In this document: piece after piece, positions 25,760 to 34,899 of the stretch
Layout: each line of letters begins with the position of its first letter
How positions within the stretch are numbered: the stretch's first letter is position 1
From: Lentibacillus cibarius
GTDB lineage: Bacteria; Bacillota; Bacilli; Bacillales; Amphibacillaceae
Length of the DNA: 64,000 nucleotides
Assembly: GCF_005887555.1 (NCBI RefSeq)
Contig: NZ_VCIA01000001.1
Span: 930,001-994,000 of the forward strand
Direction of reading: 5' to 3'
Position numbers and translations under genes: made by a program
Notes under the pieces: model-generated
What the model saw: only the letters and a program-made list of their open reading frames with translations
Database searches by the model: none
What the model was told of the DNA's origin: nothing

Positions 25760-26746
25760 GTGAAAAAAATAATTGCCTATAATCGGGTAGAAAAGCCTGT
25801 TCTGGATACTTTGAACAAAAAATATGATGTCCGTTTTTTCAAAGACATTGATCCGGCTACTGATCCGGAATTTCTCAAGCAGTTAGGCGAAGCAGAAGGA
25901 ATTATTGGGCTTGACCTGCCTGTCGATGAAAACTTGCTCAATCATGCACCAAATCTAAAAATCGTCAGTAATGTTTCCGTCGGGTATAATAATTTAGACG
26001 TGGAGGCACTGAAAAAAAGAAACATCATGGCGACCAATACACCGGACGTACTAAATGATACGGTAGCAGATTCCATCTTCGGCATTTTAATTGCAACGGC
26101 AAGGCGTATACCAGAACTGGACCAATACGTAAAAAACGGTGAATGGGACGAAGCGGCAGTTGGGAATAATTTGTTTGGTATTGACGTCCACCACAAAACA
26201 TTAGGCATCATCGGTATGGGGCGAATTGGGAGAGCAATTGCCAAACGAGCCCACTTCGGTTTTGATATGAACATTCTATATCACAGCCGCAACCAAAAAC
26301 CGGACGTGGAAACGACCTTCCAGGCAGGCTATCGCACGTTGGATGACCTGCTCGCGGAATCAGACTTTGTCCTGTTGATTACACCGCTGACTCCCGAAAC
26401 AGAAGGACTCATCGGCAAACGGGAATTTGGGCAAATGAAAAACACTGCTATCTTTGTAAATGGCTCACGCGGGAAAACAGTAGTCGAGCAGGATATGATT
26501 AATGCACTGCAGAATGGAGAGATTGCTGGGGCCGGACTTGATGTATATACAAACGAACCGATTGAAAAAGACAATCCGCTGCTAACCATGAAAAACACCG
26601 TGACAACGCCGCATATTGGTTCCTCCACCCACGAAACAGAACTAAAAATGTCTGAAGTGGCGGCGAAAAACCTTGTTGCTGGGCTAAACGACAGGAAACC
26701 ACCGAATTTGATTGACGCAAGCATGTGGACAGACGAGGGAAAATGA
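25760..26746 (+). CDS. D-isomer-specific 2-hydroxyacid dehydrogenase (hydroxypyruvate/glyoxylate reductase type)
   Basis: 328-residue NAD(P)H enzyme reducing 2-keto acids. Nucleotide motif LGIIGMGRIGRAIAKRA near 152-168, catalytic Arg in FVNGSRGKTVV near 231-241, Glu in TNEPIEKDNPL and His in TPHIGSSTHETE near 287-298. GTG start at 25760 follows GGAGGGAG. It is divergent from the GntR-aminotransferase operon and convergent with ectoine hydrolase, inside the ectoine cluster but not a usual member of such clusters; it might reduce a keto acid formed by the EutB-like enzyme, which is a guess. Confidence 0.9.
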   Translation: MKKIIAYNRVEKPVLDTLNKKYDVRFFKDIDPATDPEFLKQLGEAEGIIGLDLPVDENLLNHAPNLKIVSNVSVGYNNLDVEALKKRNIMATNTPDVLNDTVADSIFGILIATARRIPELDQYVKNGEWDEAAVGNNLFGIDVHHKTLGIIGMGRIGRAIAKRAHFGFDMNILYHSRNQKPDVETTFQAGYRTLDDLLAESDFVLLITPLTPETEGLIGKREFGQMKNTAIFVNGSRGKTVVEQDMINALQNGEIAGAGLDVYTNEPIEKDNPLLTMKNTVTTPHIGSSTHETELKMSEVAAKNLVAGLNDRKPPNLIDASMWTDEGK

Positions 26747-26774
26747 CTAGCACTATCATATGATATGGTAACAG

Positions 26775-26813
26775 AAAAACCCCGTATCACCTCGAAGAAG
26801 ATACGGGGTTTTT
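26775..26813. terminator. Bidirectional terminator
   Basis: AAAAACCCCGTATC (26775-26788) pairs perfectly with GATACGGGGTTTTT (26800-26813) between the convergent dehydrogenase and ectoine hydrolase genes. Confidence 0.93.
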
Positions 26814-26890
26814 CCTGAAGTAGAATCGTTAGTATGACTGGATCTGAAACATAAGCTAATGAAGTGTATCCAGCATTTTGATGGGGCGCA

Positions 26891-28078
26891 TTAAGCAAGC
26901 CGGATATTTGGCTTTACCATCAAATCGCGCGGAAAATCCGCCAATACTTCACAGCCGGTTTCCGTTACCTGAAACGATTCACTTATTTCTACGCCCATAT
27001 GATCCATCCAGATTCCTGGTATTAAATGAAAAGTCATATTGGGTTCCAATACTGTACGATCACCCGGTCGCAAGCTTGCTGTATGCTCACCCCAGTCAGG
27101 CGGATAATTAAGTCCCATTGAATAACCCATGCGCGATTCTTTTTTGATGCCGCTTTTTTCAATGACACTGCGCCATACACGCTCGAGTTCTTCACACGTT
27201 ATGCCCGGTTTAGCTGCATCAAGCGTTGTATTGATACCCTCAATGACGACATCAGAAACGTACTGCATCGTTTCATCGGGACTTCCAATAACAGCCGTGC
27301 GTGCCAGTGGCGAATGATAGCGTTTGTAACACCCGGCAAGTTCAATGATGACTGGGTCCCCTTGCTTAAAGCGATTGTCGGTCCAGGTTAAGTGTGATGC
27401 TGATGTTTTATCACCTGTTGGTAAAAGTGGTACAATCGATGGATAATCCCCACCAAAGTCTTCTGTTCCACTTATTTGCGCATGAGAAATATTTGCAACA
27501 ACGTCACATTCGCGTACACCTTCATTAATTGTATCAAAAGCCGCTTGCATAGCCTGTTCGGAAATTTTAGCTGCATGTTTAATATAGGAAATCTCGCGTT
27601 CCGATTTAATGATGCGTACCCAGTTAACCATGTTGGTGCCATCTTTAAACGTGGCATTTGGAAGACCTTTTGTCAGCTGCATATAACTTCTTGCTGTAAA
27701 ATAATAGGCATCAAGTTCGACAGCGATCGTTTTATTATCACATTTCTTTTTCCTAAGCAAATCGCTCACAAAGTCCATTGGATGCCTGATATCCGACTGA
27801 ACATAATGATCCCCGTATGCGACAATATGATTGCTATCAAGCCATGTCGTGTGTAGTGCTGCACTGGCATCTTGACCACGACCTACCCAAATCGGCTGTT
27901 CGTCCTCAAGTATAACGATCAGCATTTGATGAACATAAAACGACCACGCATCATACCCAGACAAATAATTCATATTGGCTGGGTCCGTCACTATAAGCAA
28001 ATCAACCCCTTCATTGACCATCCGCTGCTTCGTTTTTGCCAATCGAGTTTGAAACTCGGAAATCGGAAAAGTCAACAC
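26891..28078 (-). CDS. doeA: Ectoine hydrolase (DoeA/EutD, M24-family fold)
   Basis: 395-residue cytosolic enzyme opening the ectoine ring to N-acetyl-2,4-diaminobutyrate. It has an N-terminal creatinase-like domain (DPANMNYLSGYDAWSFYVHQ near 32-51) and a C-terminal pita-bread fold. DoeA-type segments are GYKRYHSPLARTAVIG-like (here GCYKRYHSPLARTAV), RMGYSMGLNYPPDWGEHTAS and LEPNMTFHLIPGIWMDHMGV then EISESF near the C-terminus. The metal-ligand Asp pair of true M24 peptidases is altered, as expected in this branch. GTG at 28078 follows GGAGGGG. Upstream are a full cre match and the 16-bp operator shared with the regulator gene. Confidence 0.85.
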   Translation of the reverse strand: MLTFPISEFQTRLAKTKQRMVNEGVDLLIVTDPANMNYLSGYDAWSFYVHQMLIVILEDEQPIWVGRGQDASAALHTTWLDSNHIVAYGDHYVQSDIRHPMDFVSDLLRKKKCDNKTIAVELDAYYFTARSYMQLTKGLPNATFKDGTNMVNWVRIIKSEREISYIKHAAKISEQAMQAAFDTINEGVRECDVVANISHAQISGTEDFGGDYPSIVPLLPTGDKTSASHLTWTDNRFKQGDPVIIELAGCYKRYHSPLARTAVIGSPDETMQYVSDVVIEGINTTLDAAKPGITCEELERVWRSVIEKSGIKKESRMGYSMGLNYPPDWGEHTASLRPGDRTVLEPNMTFHLIPGIWMDHMGVEISESFQVTETGCEVLADFPRDLMVKPNIRLA

Positions 28079-28111
28079 CGTTTACCCCTCCCCATATAAT
28101 GACCAAGCATT

Positions 28112-28126
28112 TTGAAACCGCTTTCT
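28112..28126. promoter_or_regulatory. cre site (CcpA binding) before doeA
   Basis: TTGAAACCGCTTTCT fits the 15-bp consensus WTGNAANCGNWNNCW at every position and lies 34 bp upstream of the doeA start, a position suited to carbon catabolite repression. Confidence 0.7.
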
Positions 28127-28206
28127 TTATTGCTGTAAGTTTTCAAGATTATTTAAAGCAAGTATAATAACAAAAATGCACGCATGATTGAATCAGGTGG
28201 ACTACT

Positions 28207-28222
28207 TTGTCGATTGTCGACA
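28207..28222. promoter_or_regulatory. Candidate operator of the FCD regulator, copy 2
   Basis: TTGTCGATTGTCGACA, the same 16 bases as 25609-25624, here 129 bp upstream of doeA on the other flank of the cluster. Confidence 0.7.
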
Positions 28223-28978
28223 TTTTGTATTTCCATTATATTCACGAAGTTTCCGAATTGTCAATCAATTTTTAAAATCTTTTCTACTTTCTACGCAACA
28301 CATCAACTTGATTAATTACTTCAAATTATTGAAACGTTCATGAGGCAACTGGAACAAAGTGCTGAAGGAGCGAACGTTAAAACATTGGAATATAAAAATC
28401 AGCGCCTCCAGCGAAGGAAACGCCTTTTAAAACATTATTAGAAAAAAGGTACACAAAACAATCCAGAACGGTAACGCCCGCTACCATTACGACTGCTATC
28501 CAGCCGATTGTAGTACCACCGGATAGTTTGAAAGACCGCTTCATTTCCAACCAGCACAATCGCCCTGTGACTCGACTTTCCTGTTTTTCGCGCGATTTTT
28601 CCTAGCGCCTCTCCACTTGTTCATTTCAAATCAACGACTACATATGTATGCGTTTCCACTCTATTCGTTAAATACAGTCCCCCTTTCTCTTTTTCATAGA
28701 AATTTTGACTTATTCACATGCGGATTGTGAATTGATGATGGGTGGCTAGGTAAAATGCCTCGGATCCAATTCCGATAATAATAAATTCCTCTCCAAGTTG
28801 TGAAAGCCTCATCACCAAAATATATGAAAATGCTACCTACCTCCATAACTGAATTGTCCTAATTGAATGACAACAAATAACGGTAGTATTCCTTGCGAAG
28901 TTGACCTAAGTCAAGGAAAAGATCATCAGTTGGCAGCATAATGAAGTTAACCTCACCAACCAACTCGGAGGTGATTCT
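28223..28978. other. Gene-poor stretch with one doubtful ORF
   Basis: About 750 bp without a convincing gene. The only candidate, 28377-28559 on the minus strand, encodes 60 residues with two hydrophobic segments (GWIAVVMVAGVTVLDCFVYLF) but no ribosome site or recognisable family; it may be the tail of a lost membrane protein. AT-rich leader sequence of the next gene fills the end. Confidence 0.4.
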
Positions 28979-29389
28979 TTGAAAAAAATAGCTTTTATTA
29001 TAATTACTGCTGCCACTGTAGTATTGCCGCTTCTTATGCAAGCAGACTGGGGTAAGCAATCTTTTACCAGTACGCTAAACGTTGATTCTGATCACATAAC
29101 GAAATTAAAATTTTCCATAGCTAACACTAGTCATTATAAAACGACTCGCAACCATAAAAAGATCCAAGAACTGTTGGATTACATGAATACGAAAGAATAT
29201 GAGAAGATTAAAGGTGAGCCGGCAAATTTACCAATGAGTGGGAGTATGATTTATCTATATGAAAATAAAAAAGTGGACTATATCGTTGTATTTGGGGGAA
29301 AAATATTAGTCAGCCAGCAGTTTTATGAAGTGAAAAAGACGCCGATTGACATGAATGATCTTAAAGTGTTTTTTCGTTCGGTAGAATAG
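28979..29389 (+). CDS. Secreted or membrane-anchored protein of unknown function
   Basis: 136 residues. TTG start is well supported by GGAGGTGATTCT. Residues 2-20 (KKIAFIIITAATVVLPLLM) are a signal peptide or anchor; the rest is a small charged domain with a beta-rich tail (MIYLYENKKVDYIVVFGGKILVSQQFYEV). No known family recognised; no cysteines, no catalytic motif. Monocistronic, followed by a flavodoxin gene 135 bp downstream that has its own start signals. Confidence 0.65.
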   Translation: MKKIAFIIITAATVVLPLLMQADWGKQSFTSTLNVDSDHITKLKFSIANTSHYKTTRNHKKIQELLDYMNTKEYEKIKGEPANLPMSGSMIYLYENKKVDYIVVFGGKILVSQQFYEVKKTPIDMNDLKVFFRSVE

Positions 29390-29524
29390 CTCTCAACGTA
29401 TAACTGTCATAAAGATGTCAAGGTCGCTTTGAATTTTTTCTTGAATAGAGGTCTGTAAATTGAAAACATTTCTCATTAAACGGTATAATAAAGATGGTCA
29501 AGCTATTAAAGGAGTTGATTTTGA

Positions 29525-29974
29525 ATGGCAAATGTTTTGGTATTATACGCAAGCCTGACAGGCAGCACTGAGATCATGGCGGAAACGATGACAGAACATC
29601 TGACTGCACAAGGTCATGATGTTACATATAAATCGTTTGATCTCGATCCGATTGAGGCAAAGCGATTGGAAGAATTTGATGTTATTCTGTTTGGATCATA
29701 TTCATGGGATGATGACATTCCATTTGAAGTGGAAGACTTTTACGAGGATATGGAGGAAGTTGACCTTACCGGAAAAGCAGTCGGTGTATTCGGTTCCTGT
29801 GATTCTTATTATGATATATACGGGCCTGCGCTCGATACGCTGGCTTCCAGAGCTACCGAACAAAATGCAACTGTATACGAAGAGAAGCTTAAATTTGAGC
29901 TTGAACCGGATGACGAGAATTTAAAACACGGCAAGACATTTGTTGATGCCGTACTCAACTTGGCCTCGAATTAA
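29525..29974 (+). CDS. Flavodoxin
   Basis: 149-residue FMN electron carrier. The phosphate-binding loop YASLTGSTEIMAE at residues 8-20, the 50s-type loop LFGSYSWDDDIPFEVEDFYEDM near 55-76 with Trp stacking on FMN, and the third loop FGSCDSYYDIYGPALD near 89-104 are complete. ATG has AAAGGAGTT upstream. Flavodoxin supplies electrons to desaturases or other reductases; the neighbouring ferredoxin-reductase-like gene on the other strand could be a partner. Confidence 0.93.
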   Translation: MANVLVLYASLTGSTEIMAETMTEHLTAQGHDVTYKSFDLDPIEAKRLEEFDVILFGSYSWDDDIPFEVEDFYEDMEEVDLTGKAVGVFGSCDSYYDIYGPALDTLASRATEQNATVYEEKLKFELEPDDENLKHGKTFVDAVLNLASN

Positions 29975-29980
29975 ATTATG

Positions 29981-30016
29981 AAACGAATCCAGCGGTAAAC
30001 AGCACTGGATTCGTTT
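29981..30016 (+). terminator. Flavodoxin terminator
   Basis: AAACGAATCCAG (29981-29992) pairs with CTGGATTCGTTT (30005-30016), followed by a T tract. Confidence 0.9.
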
Positions 30017-30209
30017 TTTTAATTTATTTTGACGCGTACTTCATTGATTCAACCACACGACATCACCGTACCTATTATGCCAAAATAGAAGACTTGGACC
30101 CTCCTGGAGGCAGAATGGACAGTAGTAAATGTGGACTCCCATACCAGTAAAAAACTACCATCATGTCCTCACCATGATAGTTTCCTACTCATTCATATAA
30201 CATTTTCCC

Positions 30210-30929
30210 TCAATAGCCGGAGAATTCCTCAGCCCGAATATTATCTTCATTCGCACCTGCTTCCACTAGCATTTCATACATCGCGTTGACCATACCTGCC
30301 GGACCAGAAAGATAATAAATCGGTGCACTCACATCCGATACGTAACGTTTCAGCATATCCTCGTCAATGTAACCGCTCTCTCCATTCCATTCATCAGAAT
30401 CAGCTTGCGTCATGACAGGAACAAACGTAAAGTTAGGATTTTTCTTCTCAAACTCCCTGAAGTCTGATTGGAATGGCGCATCTTTTGGAGTACTATTGGA
30501 AAAAAGCAACGTCATTTCATGCGATGTCTGTTGATTCGTTGCCTCAGCAATCATACTCCTAATTGGTGTAATGCCAATACCACCGATAATGAATACAGCG
30601 GGGGTTGACTCCGTTTTGTGTAGTTTGAAGTTACCACTCGGTCCGTCAAATTTAACCTTTGCACCCGTCGTCAGTTTTTCCAATTCCCGCTTGTAGGCCG
30701 AGTCCCGTATACGCGTAGCCGTTACCAGTTCACTTTCAGTTTCAGATGGAGCATTAACAAAGGAGAAAGCTCTCGTATTGCCTTTTTCATCTGTTTCACT
30801 TGGGTCAATCAATGTAAAATCACCAAATTGTCCGGCTTTAAATTCAAATCCATCCGGTTTTTCCCAATAACATGCGATTGTATCCCGAGCAATCTTTTCT
30901 TTCTTACGCAGTTTAATTATTTCTGACAT
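30210..30929 (-). CDS. FAD-dependent ferredoxin/flavodoxin reductase-like oxidoreductase
   Basis: About 239 residues with FAD- and NAD-binding domains of the ferredoxin-NADP reductase family. Flavin motif RAFSFVNAPSE near 52-62 (R-x-[YF]-[ST] pattern), PSGNFKLH near 99-106, pyridine-nucleotide motif FIIGGIGITPIRSMI near 113-127 and the C-terminal YYLSGPAGMVNAMYEML; it lacks an iron-sulfur domain. Likely passes electrons from NAD(P)H to a separate carrier, perhaps the flavodoxin encoded next door. ATG at 30929 is 9 nt after GAGGAG; TTG and GTG just upstream are too close to it. Confidence 0.88.
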   Translation of the reverse strand: MSEIIKLRKKEKIARDTIACYWEKPDGFEFKAGQFGDFTLIDPSETDEKGNTRAFSFVNAPSETESELVTATRIRDSAYKRELEKLTTGAKVKFDGPSGNFKLHKTESTPAVFIIGGIGITPIRSMIAEATNQQTSHEMTLLFSNSTPKDAPFQSDFREFEKKNPNFTFVPVMTQADSDEWNGESGYIDEDMLKRYVSDVSAPIYYLSGPAGMVNAMYEMLVEAGANEDNIRAEEFSGY

Positions 30930-31041
30930 CACTACCAACTCCTCTTAAAGGCTCTGTTTACAAATATACCCTGTATGCCGCTACGTAAACATAACCAAGC
31001 TCAATAGTGGCAGTTTTTTGTCATCGCGCCCTATCTAAGAA

Positions 31042-31076
31042 AACCCAAGTTTACAAATAAAATGTAAACTTGGGTT
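31042..31076 (-). terminator. Terminator of the lac/gat operon
   Basis: AACCCAAGTTTACA (31042-31055) pairs with TGTAAACTTGGGTT (31063-31076), just after the lacD stop codon. Confidence 0.88.
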
Positions 31077-31081
31077 CTCCA

Positions 31082-32074
31082 TTAGTCTATAAATGTTGTC
31101 CATGGAACGGCTGTTTCTTTAATCGCCGTTTGTACATTTTTCAAATTGTCGGCTCCGTTTGTTTTCAACCAATCATAATACGCTTCTTTGCCTTCTTCTG
31201 CAAAAGGCTGTACACCAGATTTCCAAATAGCACGCCCGCAAAGACTACCGCTGAATTGGGCGCCAGCTTCCTTGGCGAAGTGGAGCGTCTCGATAAACTG
31301 TTCATTCGTCACACCGCCACTCAAATAAATGAATGGTAAACGACTCTTTTCGGAGCAATTGCGATAATAGCTTGCTGCCTCTTCTTTGCTGAAGACAGGC
31401 TCGTAATTATCGTATTGCTCGTACCCTTCTATATTATAGATTGAAACCGGAACTTCAACCTTTAACAAATCAATGCCATATTCCGGCTTGGAAAACTCCT
31501 CCATGAAAAATTCTACAATTGCCGGTTTTTTCTTGGCAAATTCCGCACTTTTTGAACCGAATCCTTCTGCACTATAGGAAACAGGCTCCAATATAAACAG
31601 CATATCATTCTGTTTGCATTCATCACCAACACGTTTAATAAAGGCATTTTTTATTTTGTTATACTTTTCTTCTTCCTGGTGATCATAATAAATCAACAGT
31701 TTAACGGCACTTGCACCTTTTTCCTTTAAATCCTGTACTGCATAGTTATCAACCAGATTTGGAAGGCGGCCCTTTTCGGACGTATCATAACCTGTTTTTT
31801 CATAGGCCATGATTAAACCGACGTCACCATTTAATTTACTTGCAGCATTCCACCCGTACTCGGGATCAAGTAAAAGGGAAGAAGACTGGTTGCCAAGTAC
31901 CTCACTAACACCTTCTTTAAATTGACTTAACCCTTCCTCATAGGAAATGCTGTTATTAAATGATTGAATCATTTTTCCTAGAGATCCACGCTGATCCATG
32001 GCTGTAGCCAAAACAACATGATTGTCATCCGAAATAAGTTCAAGCCCACGTTTCTTTCCCGGTGTTAATTCCAT
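31082..32074 (-). CDS. lacD: Tagatose-1,6-bisphosphate aldolase
   Basis: 330-residue class I aldolase splitting tagatose-1,6-bisphosphate into dihydroxyacetone phosphate and glyceraldehyde-3-phosphate. LacD features: VLATAMDQRGSLGKMI near 21-36, LLLDPEYGWNAA near 67-78, ASAVKLLIYYDH near 121-132 with the phosphate-binding and Schiff-base region, DLLKVEVPVSI near 202-212 with the catalytic Lys, and YLSGGVTNEQF. ATG follows AGGAGGACATTAATT. Last gene of the minus-strand operon from lacR, closed by a terminator. Confidence 0.95.
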   Translation of the reverse strand: MELTPGKKRGLELISDDNHVVLATAMDQRGSLGKMIQSFNNSISYEEGLSQFKEGVSEVLGNQSSSLLLDPEYGWNAASKLNGDVGLIMAYEKTGYDTSEKGRLPNLVDNYAVQDLKEKGASAVKLLIYYDHQEEEKYNKIKNAFIKRVGDECKQNDMLFILEPVSYSAEGFGSKSAEFAKKKPAIVEFFMEEFSKPEYGIDLLKVEVPVSIYNIEGYEQYDNYEPVFSKEEAASYYRNCSEKSRLPFIYLSGGVTNEQFIETLHFAKEAGAQFSGSLCGRAIWKSGVQPFAEEGKEAYYDWLKTNGADNLKNVQTAIKETAVPWTTFID

Positions 32075-32092
32075 AATTAATGTCCTCCTAGC

Positions 32093-33031
32093 TCAGCTTG
32101 TTTGTATTTTTTCAACAATAATTTGATTCATGCACCAGTTAATATTTTCTGGATTAATGGAGCCCGTTTTCTCCTCCATCGCATTCAAAACGCCCATAGC
32201 CATACCGTATTTGATAAACGTCTCATCATCAAACTCGCGTGACAATCCTGCTGCAAAGCCAGCTATCACCGAATCACCAGAACCAACTGGATTGACAGCA
32301 TCCACAACAGGTGCTTTCACGCTATACAACTGTTCCCCATGTTTAACGAAGGCGCCTGCAGCACCTGTTGTAACAACAACCCACGGAATCTCAGCGAAAA
32401 GCTGCGTTTGTAACGCCGAAATCATTTGCGCCTCATTTTCCAAGGCTTCTCCAAGTAAATCGGCCAATTCTTTTTCATTAGGCTTCATTAAAAACGGCTT
32501 ACGGTTTTCTTCAAGCGTATGCTGCAACAGCTCGCCTTTCGTATCAAGCAATACCGGTGTATCATGTTCACCAGCAATACGTATTAGCTGGCCGTAAAAG
32601 TCATTCTTAAGACCTTTTGGCAGACTTCCGGATATTGTAATAACATCCGCTTTTGGAGCGTATTGCGCAAATTCCTGTAAAAACGCCGTTGCTTCGTTTT
32701 CTTCAATGACCGGGCCACTTTCCAGTAGTTCTGTCTGTTTTCCTTCATGAATTACTGCGATACAGTTCCTTGTTTCACCATTTATACCGACAAAATAATC
32801 ATGGATTCCTTGCTCAGAAATTTCTCTCCGGATAAAATCGCCTAAACTGCCGCCGAGAAATCCTGAAGCAGCAACCTCTTCCCCAAGCTGCTGCAGTACT
32901 CTCGTAACATTCAAGCCCTTCCCACCAGCCGTTTTCGTAACATCTGATACACGGTTTACGGTATCAAGTGAAAACTGCTCAAGCTTATAACTTATGTCGA
33001 CAGAAGGGTTTAGTGTAACGGTTAGGATCAC
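32093..33031 (-). CDS. lacC: Tagatose-6-phosphate kinase (PfkB/LacC family)
   Basis: 312-residue PfkB-type sugar kinase. Begins MILTVTLNPSVDISYKLEQF as in LacC/FruK, has TAGGKGLNVTRVL near 34-46 (PfkB signature 1), the GSLPKG loop near 135, and the ATP/base motif VNPVGSGDSVIAGFAAGL near 248-265 with catalytic Asp. In this operon it phosphorylates tagatose-6-phosphate for LacD; by sequence alone 1-phosphofructokinase is possible, but adjacency to lacD, lacA and lacB settles it. GTG start with AAAGGGTGA upstream. Confidence 0.9.
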   Translation of the reverse strand: MILTVTLNPSVDISYKLEQFSLDTVNRVSDVTKTAGGKGLNVTRVLQQLGEEVAASGFLGGSLGDFIRREISEQGIHDYFVGINGETRNCIAVIHEGKQTELLESGPVIEENEATAFLQEFAQYAPKADVITISGSLPKGLKNDFYGQLIRIAGEHDTPVLLDTKGELLQHTLEENRKPFLMKPNEKELADLLGEALENEAQMISALQTQLFAEIPWVVVTTGAAGAFVKHGEQLYSVKAPVVDAVNPVGSGDSVIAGFAAGLSREFDDETFIKYGMAMGVLNAMEEKTGSINPENINWCMNQIIVEKIQTS

Positions 33032-33129
33032 TGTTTATCACCCTTTCCATTTGCATCAATTTGACTTTAACGGGGTGAGGCCAAGACCTCACCCCAACTT
33101 AAGGATTTGCAGACTAATCTATACTGATA

Positions 33130-34554
33130 TTAAGCAGTTTCTTCTTTTTCTTTCTCAGCTTCGTATTCTAAATTACGTTTTTTCATTTGCTTAATATACC
33201 AGATAAACAAGCCTAGGTAAGCAACTAATGCGCCTACAGCTGCCATAATAGAGCCTAGATTAAACTCTGCGCCGGCCTTACCAACTAAAATAGCAATGAA
33301 CTTCTCAACCGGTCCTTCCAGCGTTGAGTGGGTAATTAGCGCACCTTCTTCTATTCCCGCTGGTGCAGCCCCGACCGAAGCCGCTGTTTCTGTTACAAAT
33401 TGAGCAATTGCAGTACCTGACCATAGGAATACTGGTACCATTATTGTTCCAATCAGGATCATCCGTATAATTTTCCCTCGGCAAACAACCAATAGTGCCG
33501 GAGTTAAACCGATAGCAATAATACCACCTAAAGGAAGAATACCATTTCCAGGCAAAATCAAGGCGATTCCTAGCATGATAGGTGCAATAACGTTAGCTGC
33601 AGCCCACATTTCAGCACGTGCTGCTAAGAAAGGCCAGTCGATACCGATATTGAATGTTCGACCTTTTAGCCTTTTGCTCATAAAATCTGTGATTCCTTTT
33701 GATATCGGTTCCATCGCCGCAATAAACCATGTCCCGACAATGGAGAATAATTCAAGTGCAACACCGCCTATGAAGGCCAGTTCAAAAACGGTTGTTGCCG
33801 GCTGTTGACCTAACAGTCCTACAAATAATCCCAAATAGATTCCGATTGCAAATTTACTTCCCCAAAAGCCGATTTTTTCATTTAACCAAGCTGCGTCAAA
33901 ATCATATTTATCGAGGAACGGGAGGAACTTTCCAAATATCTTATCAAAAAGCATAATTAATGGATTGAGTAGAAAGTTCATATGCGTCGTTGTCGTCGGG
34001 TTCGACTCAGGCATATCTAACAAATCATTAAAAGTTGGTTTCATGATATCCGCGTTGATAAACTTCATAACCCCGAGCATTATAACTAACAACGTTGCAA
34101 GTAATAGACTATCTGAGTAGTAGATAACTAGTAGCCCAGTAATAGATAAGTGCCAAAAGTTAAATATATCAACATCTAATGTGTTTGTTTTGTTCATTCC
34201 AAGCAACACTAAGTTCACAACAACAAGTATTAATAAGAAAAATAATGTGTAAGCCGAACCCCAAGTTATTGTTGCCAGTGGTGCCCAGCCAACGTCTGTT
34301 ATATTCAACTCGATACCTGTTGACTTAACAAAATCCTTTAAAGCAGGGGCGAAATTCCCTGTTAAAATATCAATAACCGCCCCAATACCTGTTAAGGCAA
34401 TTGCTAGTTTAAGACCGCCTTCCAACGCTTTGCTTACTTTAACCTTCATCAATATTGCCAATAGAGACAACAAAATGAACATCATTGGGGCAGCCCCTAA
34501 ATCAATTAGAGGCTGAAATACGGTATTCGCAAAATTAATAATCGCATCTAACAT
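33130..34554 (-). CDS. gatC: PTS galactitol-type transporter subunit IIC
   Basis: About 474 residues, 10-12 membrane segments. GatC-type opening MLDAIINFANTVFQPLIDLGA, then GGLKLAIALTGIGAVIDIL and the central WHLSITGLLVIYYSDSLLLA and FVGLLGQQPATTVFELAFIG segments. Forms the sugar channel of a galactitol-family phosphotransferase system that brings in galactitol, galactose or a related hexose as the 6-phosphate. With GatB and GatA directly upstream it makes a complete permease. ATG at 34554 is preferred to the GTG at 34563, which abuts the ribosome site. Confidence 0.9.
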   Translation of the reverse strand: MLDAIINFANTVFQPLIDLGAAPMMFILLSLLAILMKVKVSKALEGGLKLAIALTGIGAVIDILTGNFAPALKDFVKSTGIELNITDVGWAPLATITWGSAYTLFFLLILVVVNLVLLGMNKTNTLDVDIFNFWHLSITGLLVIYYSDSLLLATLLVIMLGVMKFINADIMKPTFNDLLDMPESNPTTTTHMNFLLNPLIMLFDKIFGKFLPFLDKYDFDAAWLNEKIGFWGSKFAIGIYLGLFVGLLGQQPATTVFELAFIGGVALELFSIVGTWFIAAMEPISKGITDFMSKRLKGRTFNIGIDWPFLAARAEMWAAANVIAPIMLGIALILPGNGILPLGGIIAIGLTPALLVVCRGKIIRMILIGTIMVPVFLWSGTAIAQFVTETAASVGAAPAGIEEGALITHSTLEGPVEKFIAILVGKAGAEFNLGSIMAAVGALVAYLGLFIWYIKQMKKRNLEYEAEKEKEETA

Positions 34555-34582
34555 GATATTCACATCCTTTTAATGGTGTGGA

Positions 34583-34885
34583 TTACTTATCCAGCTTTTT
34601 AATAATGCTTTCCAATTCATCAAAAACAGGATCTGCCATTGCTGGTATACGATACAAAATTGGACCAGCCTCTACTACAGGAATATTGACGTCAAAACTA
34701 AATTTCATTTTTGAGATTGGTGCAAAGATATCATAATTACTCATCATTTCTTCATTAATATCTTTAACTACTACAGCATCTACCTTCACGTCATAGCCGC
34801 GTTTTTTCATTTCTTCTTCCAAAGCTGATTTAATTTGATGACTTGAATTGATACCTGCACCACATGCCGCTAAAATTTTAATCAT
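34583..34885 (-). CDS. gatB: PTS galactitol-type subunit IIB
   Basis: 100-residue cytosolic phosphocarrier. Phosphorylated Cys8 lies in the P-loop ILAACGAGINSSHQIK; the rest is the compact IIB fold of the galactitol family (FAPISKMKFSFDVNIPVVEAGP). It receives the phosphoryl group from the IIA protein encoded 15 bp upstream and passes it to the sugar on IIC. ATG follows AGGAGTG. Confidence 0.92.
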   Translation of the reverse strand: MIKILAACGAGINSSHQIKSALEEEMKKRGYDVKVDAVVVKDINEEMMSNYDIFAPISKMKFSFDVNIPVVEAGPILYRIPAMADPVFDELESIIKKLDK

Positions 34886-34899
34886 AATAAAACACTCCT

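Noticed and set aside
28377..28559. 60-residue minus-strand ORF with two hydrophobic segments
   Set aside because: No ribosome site, no recognisable family; kept only as a note in the intergenic entry.
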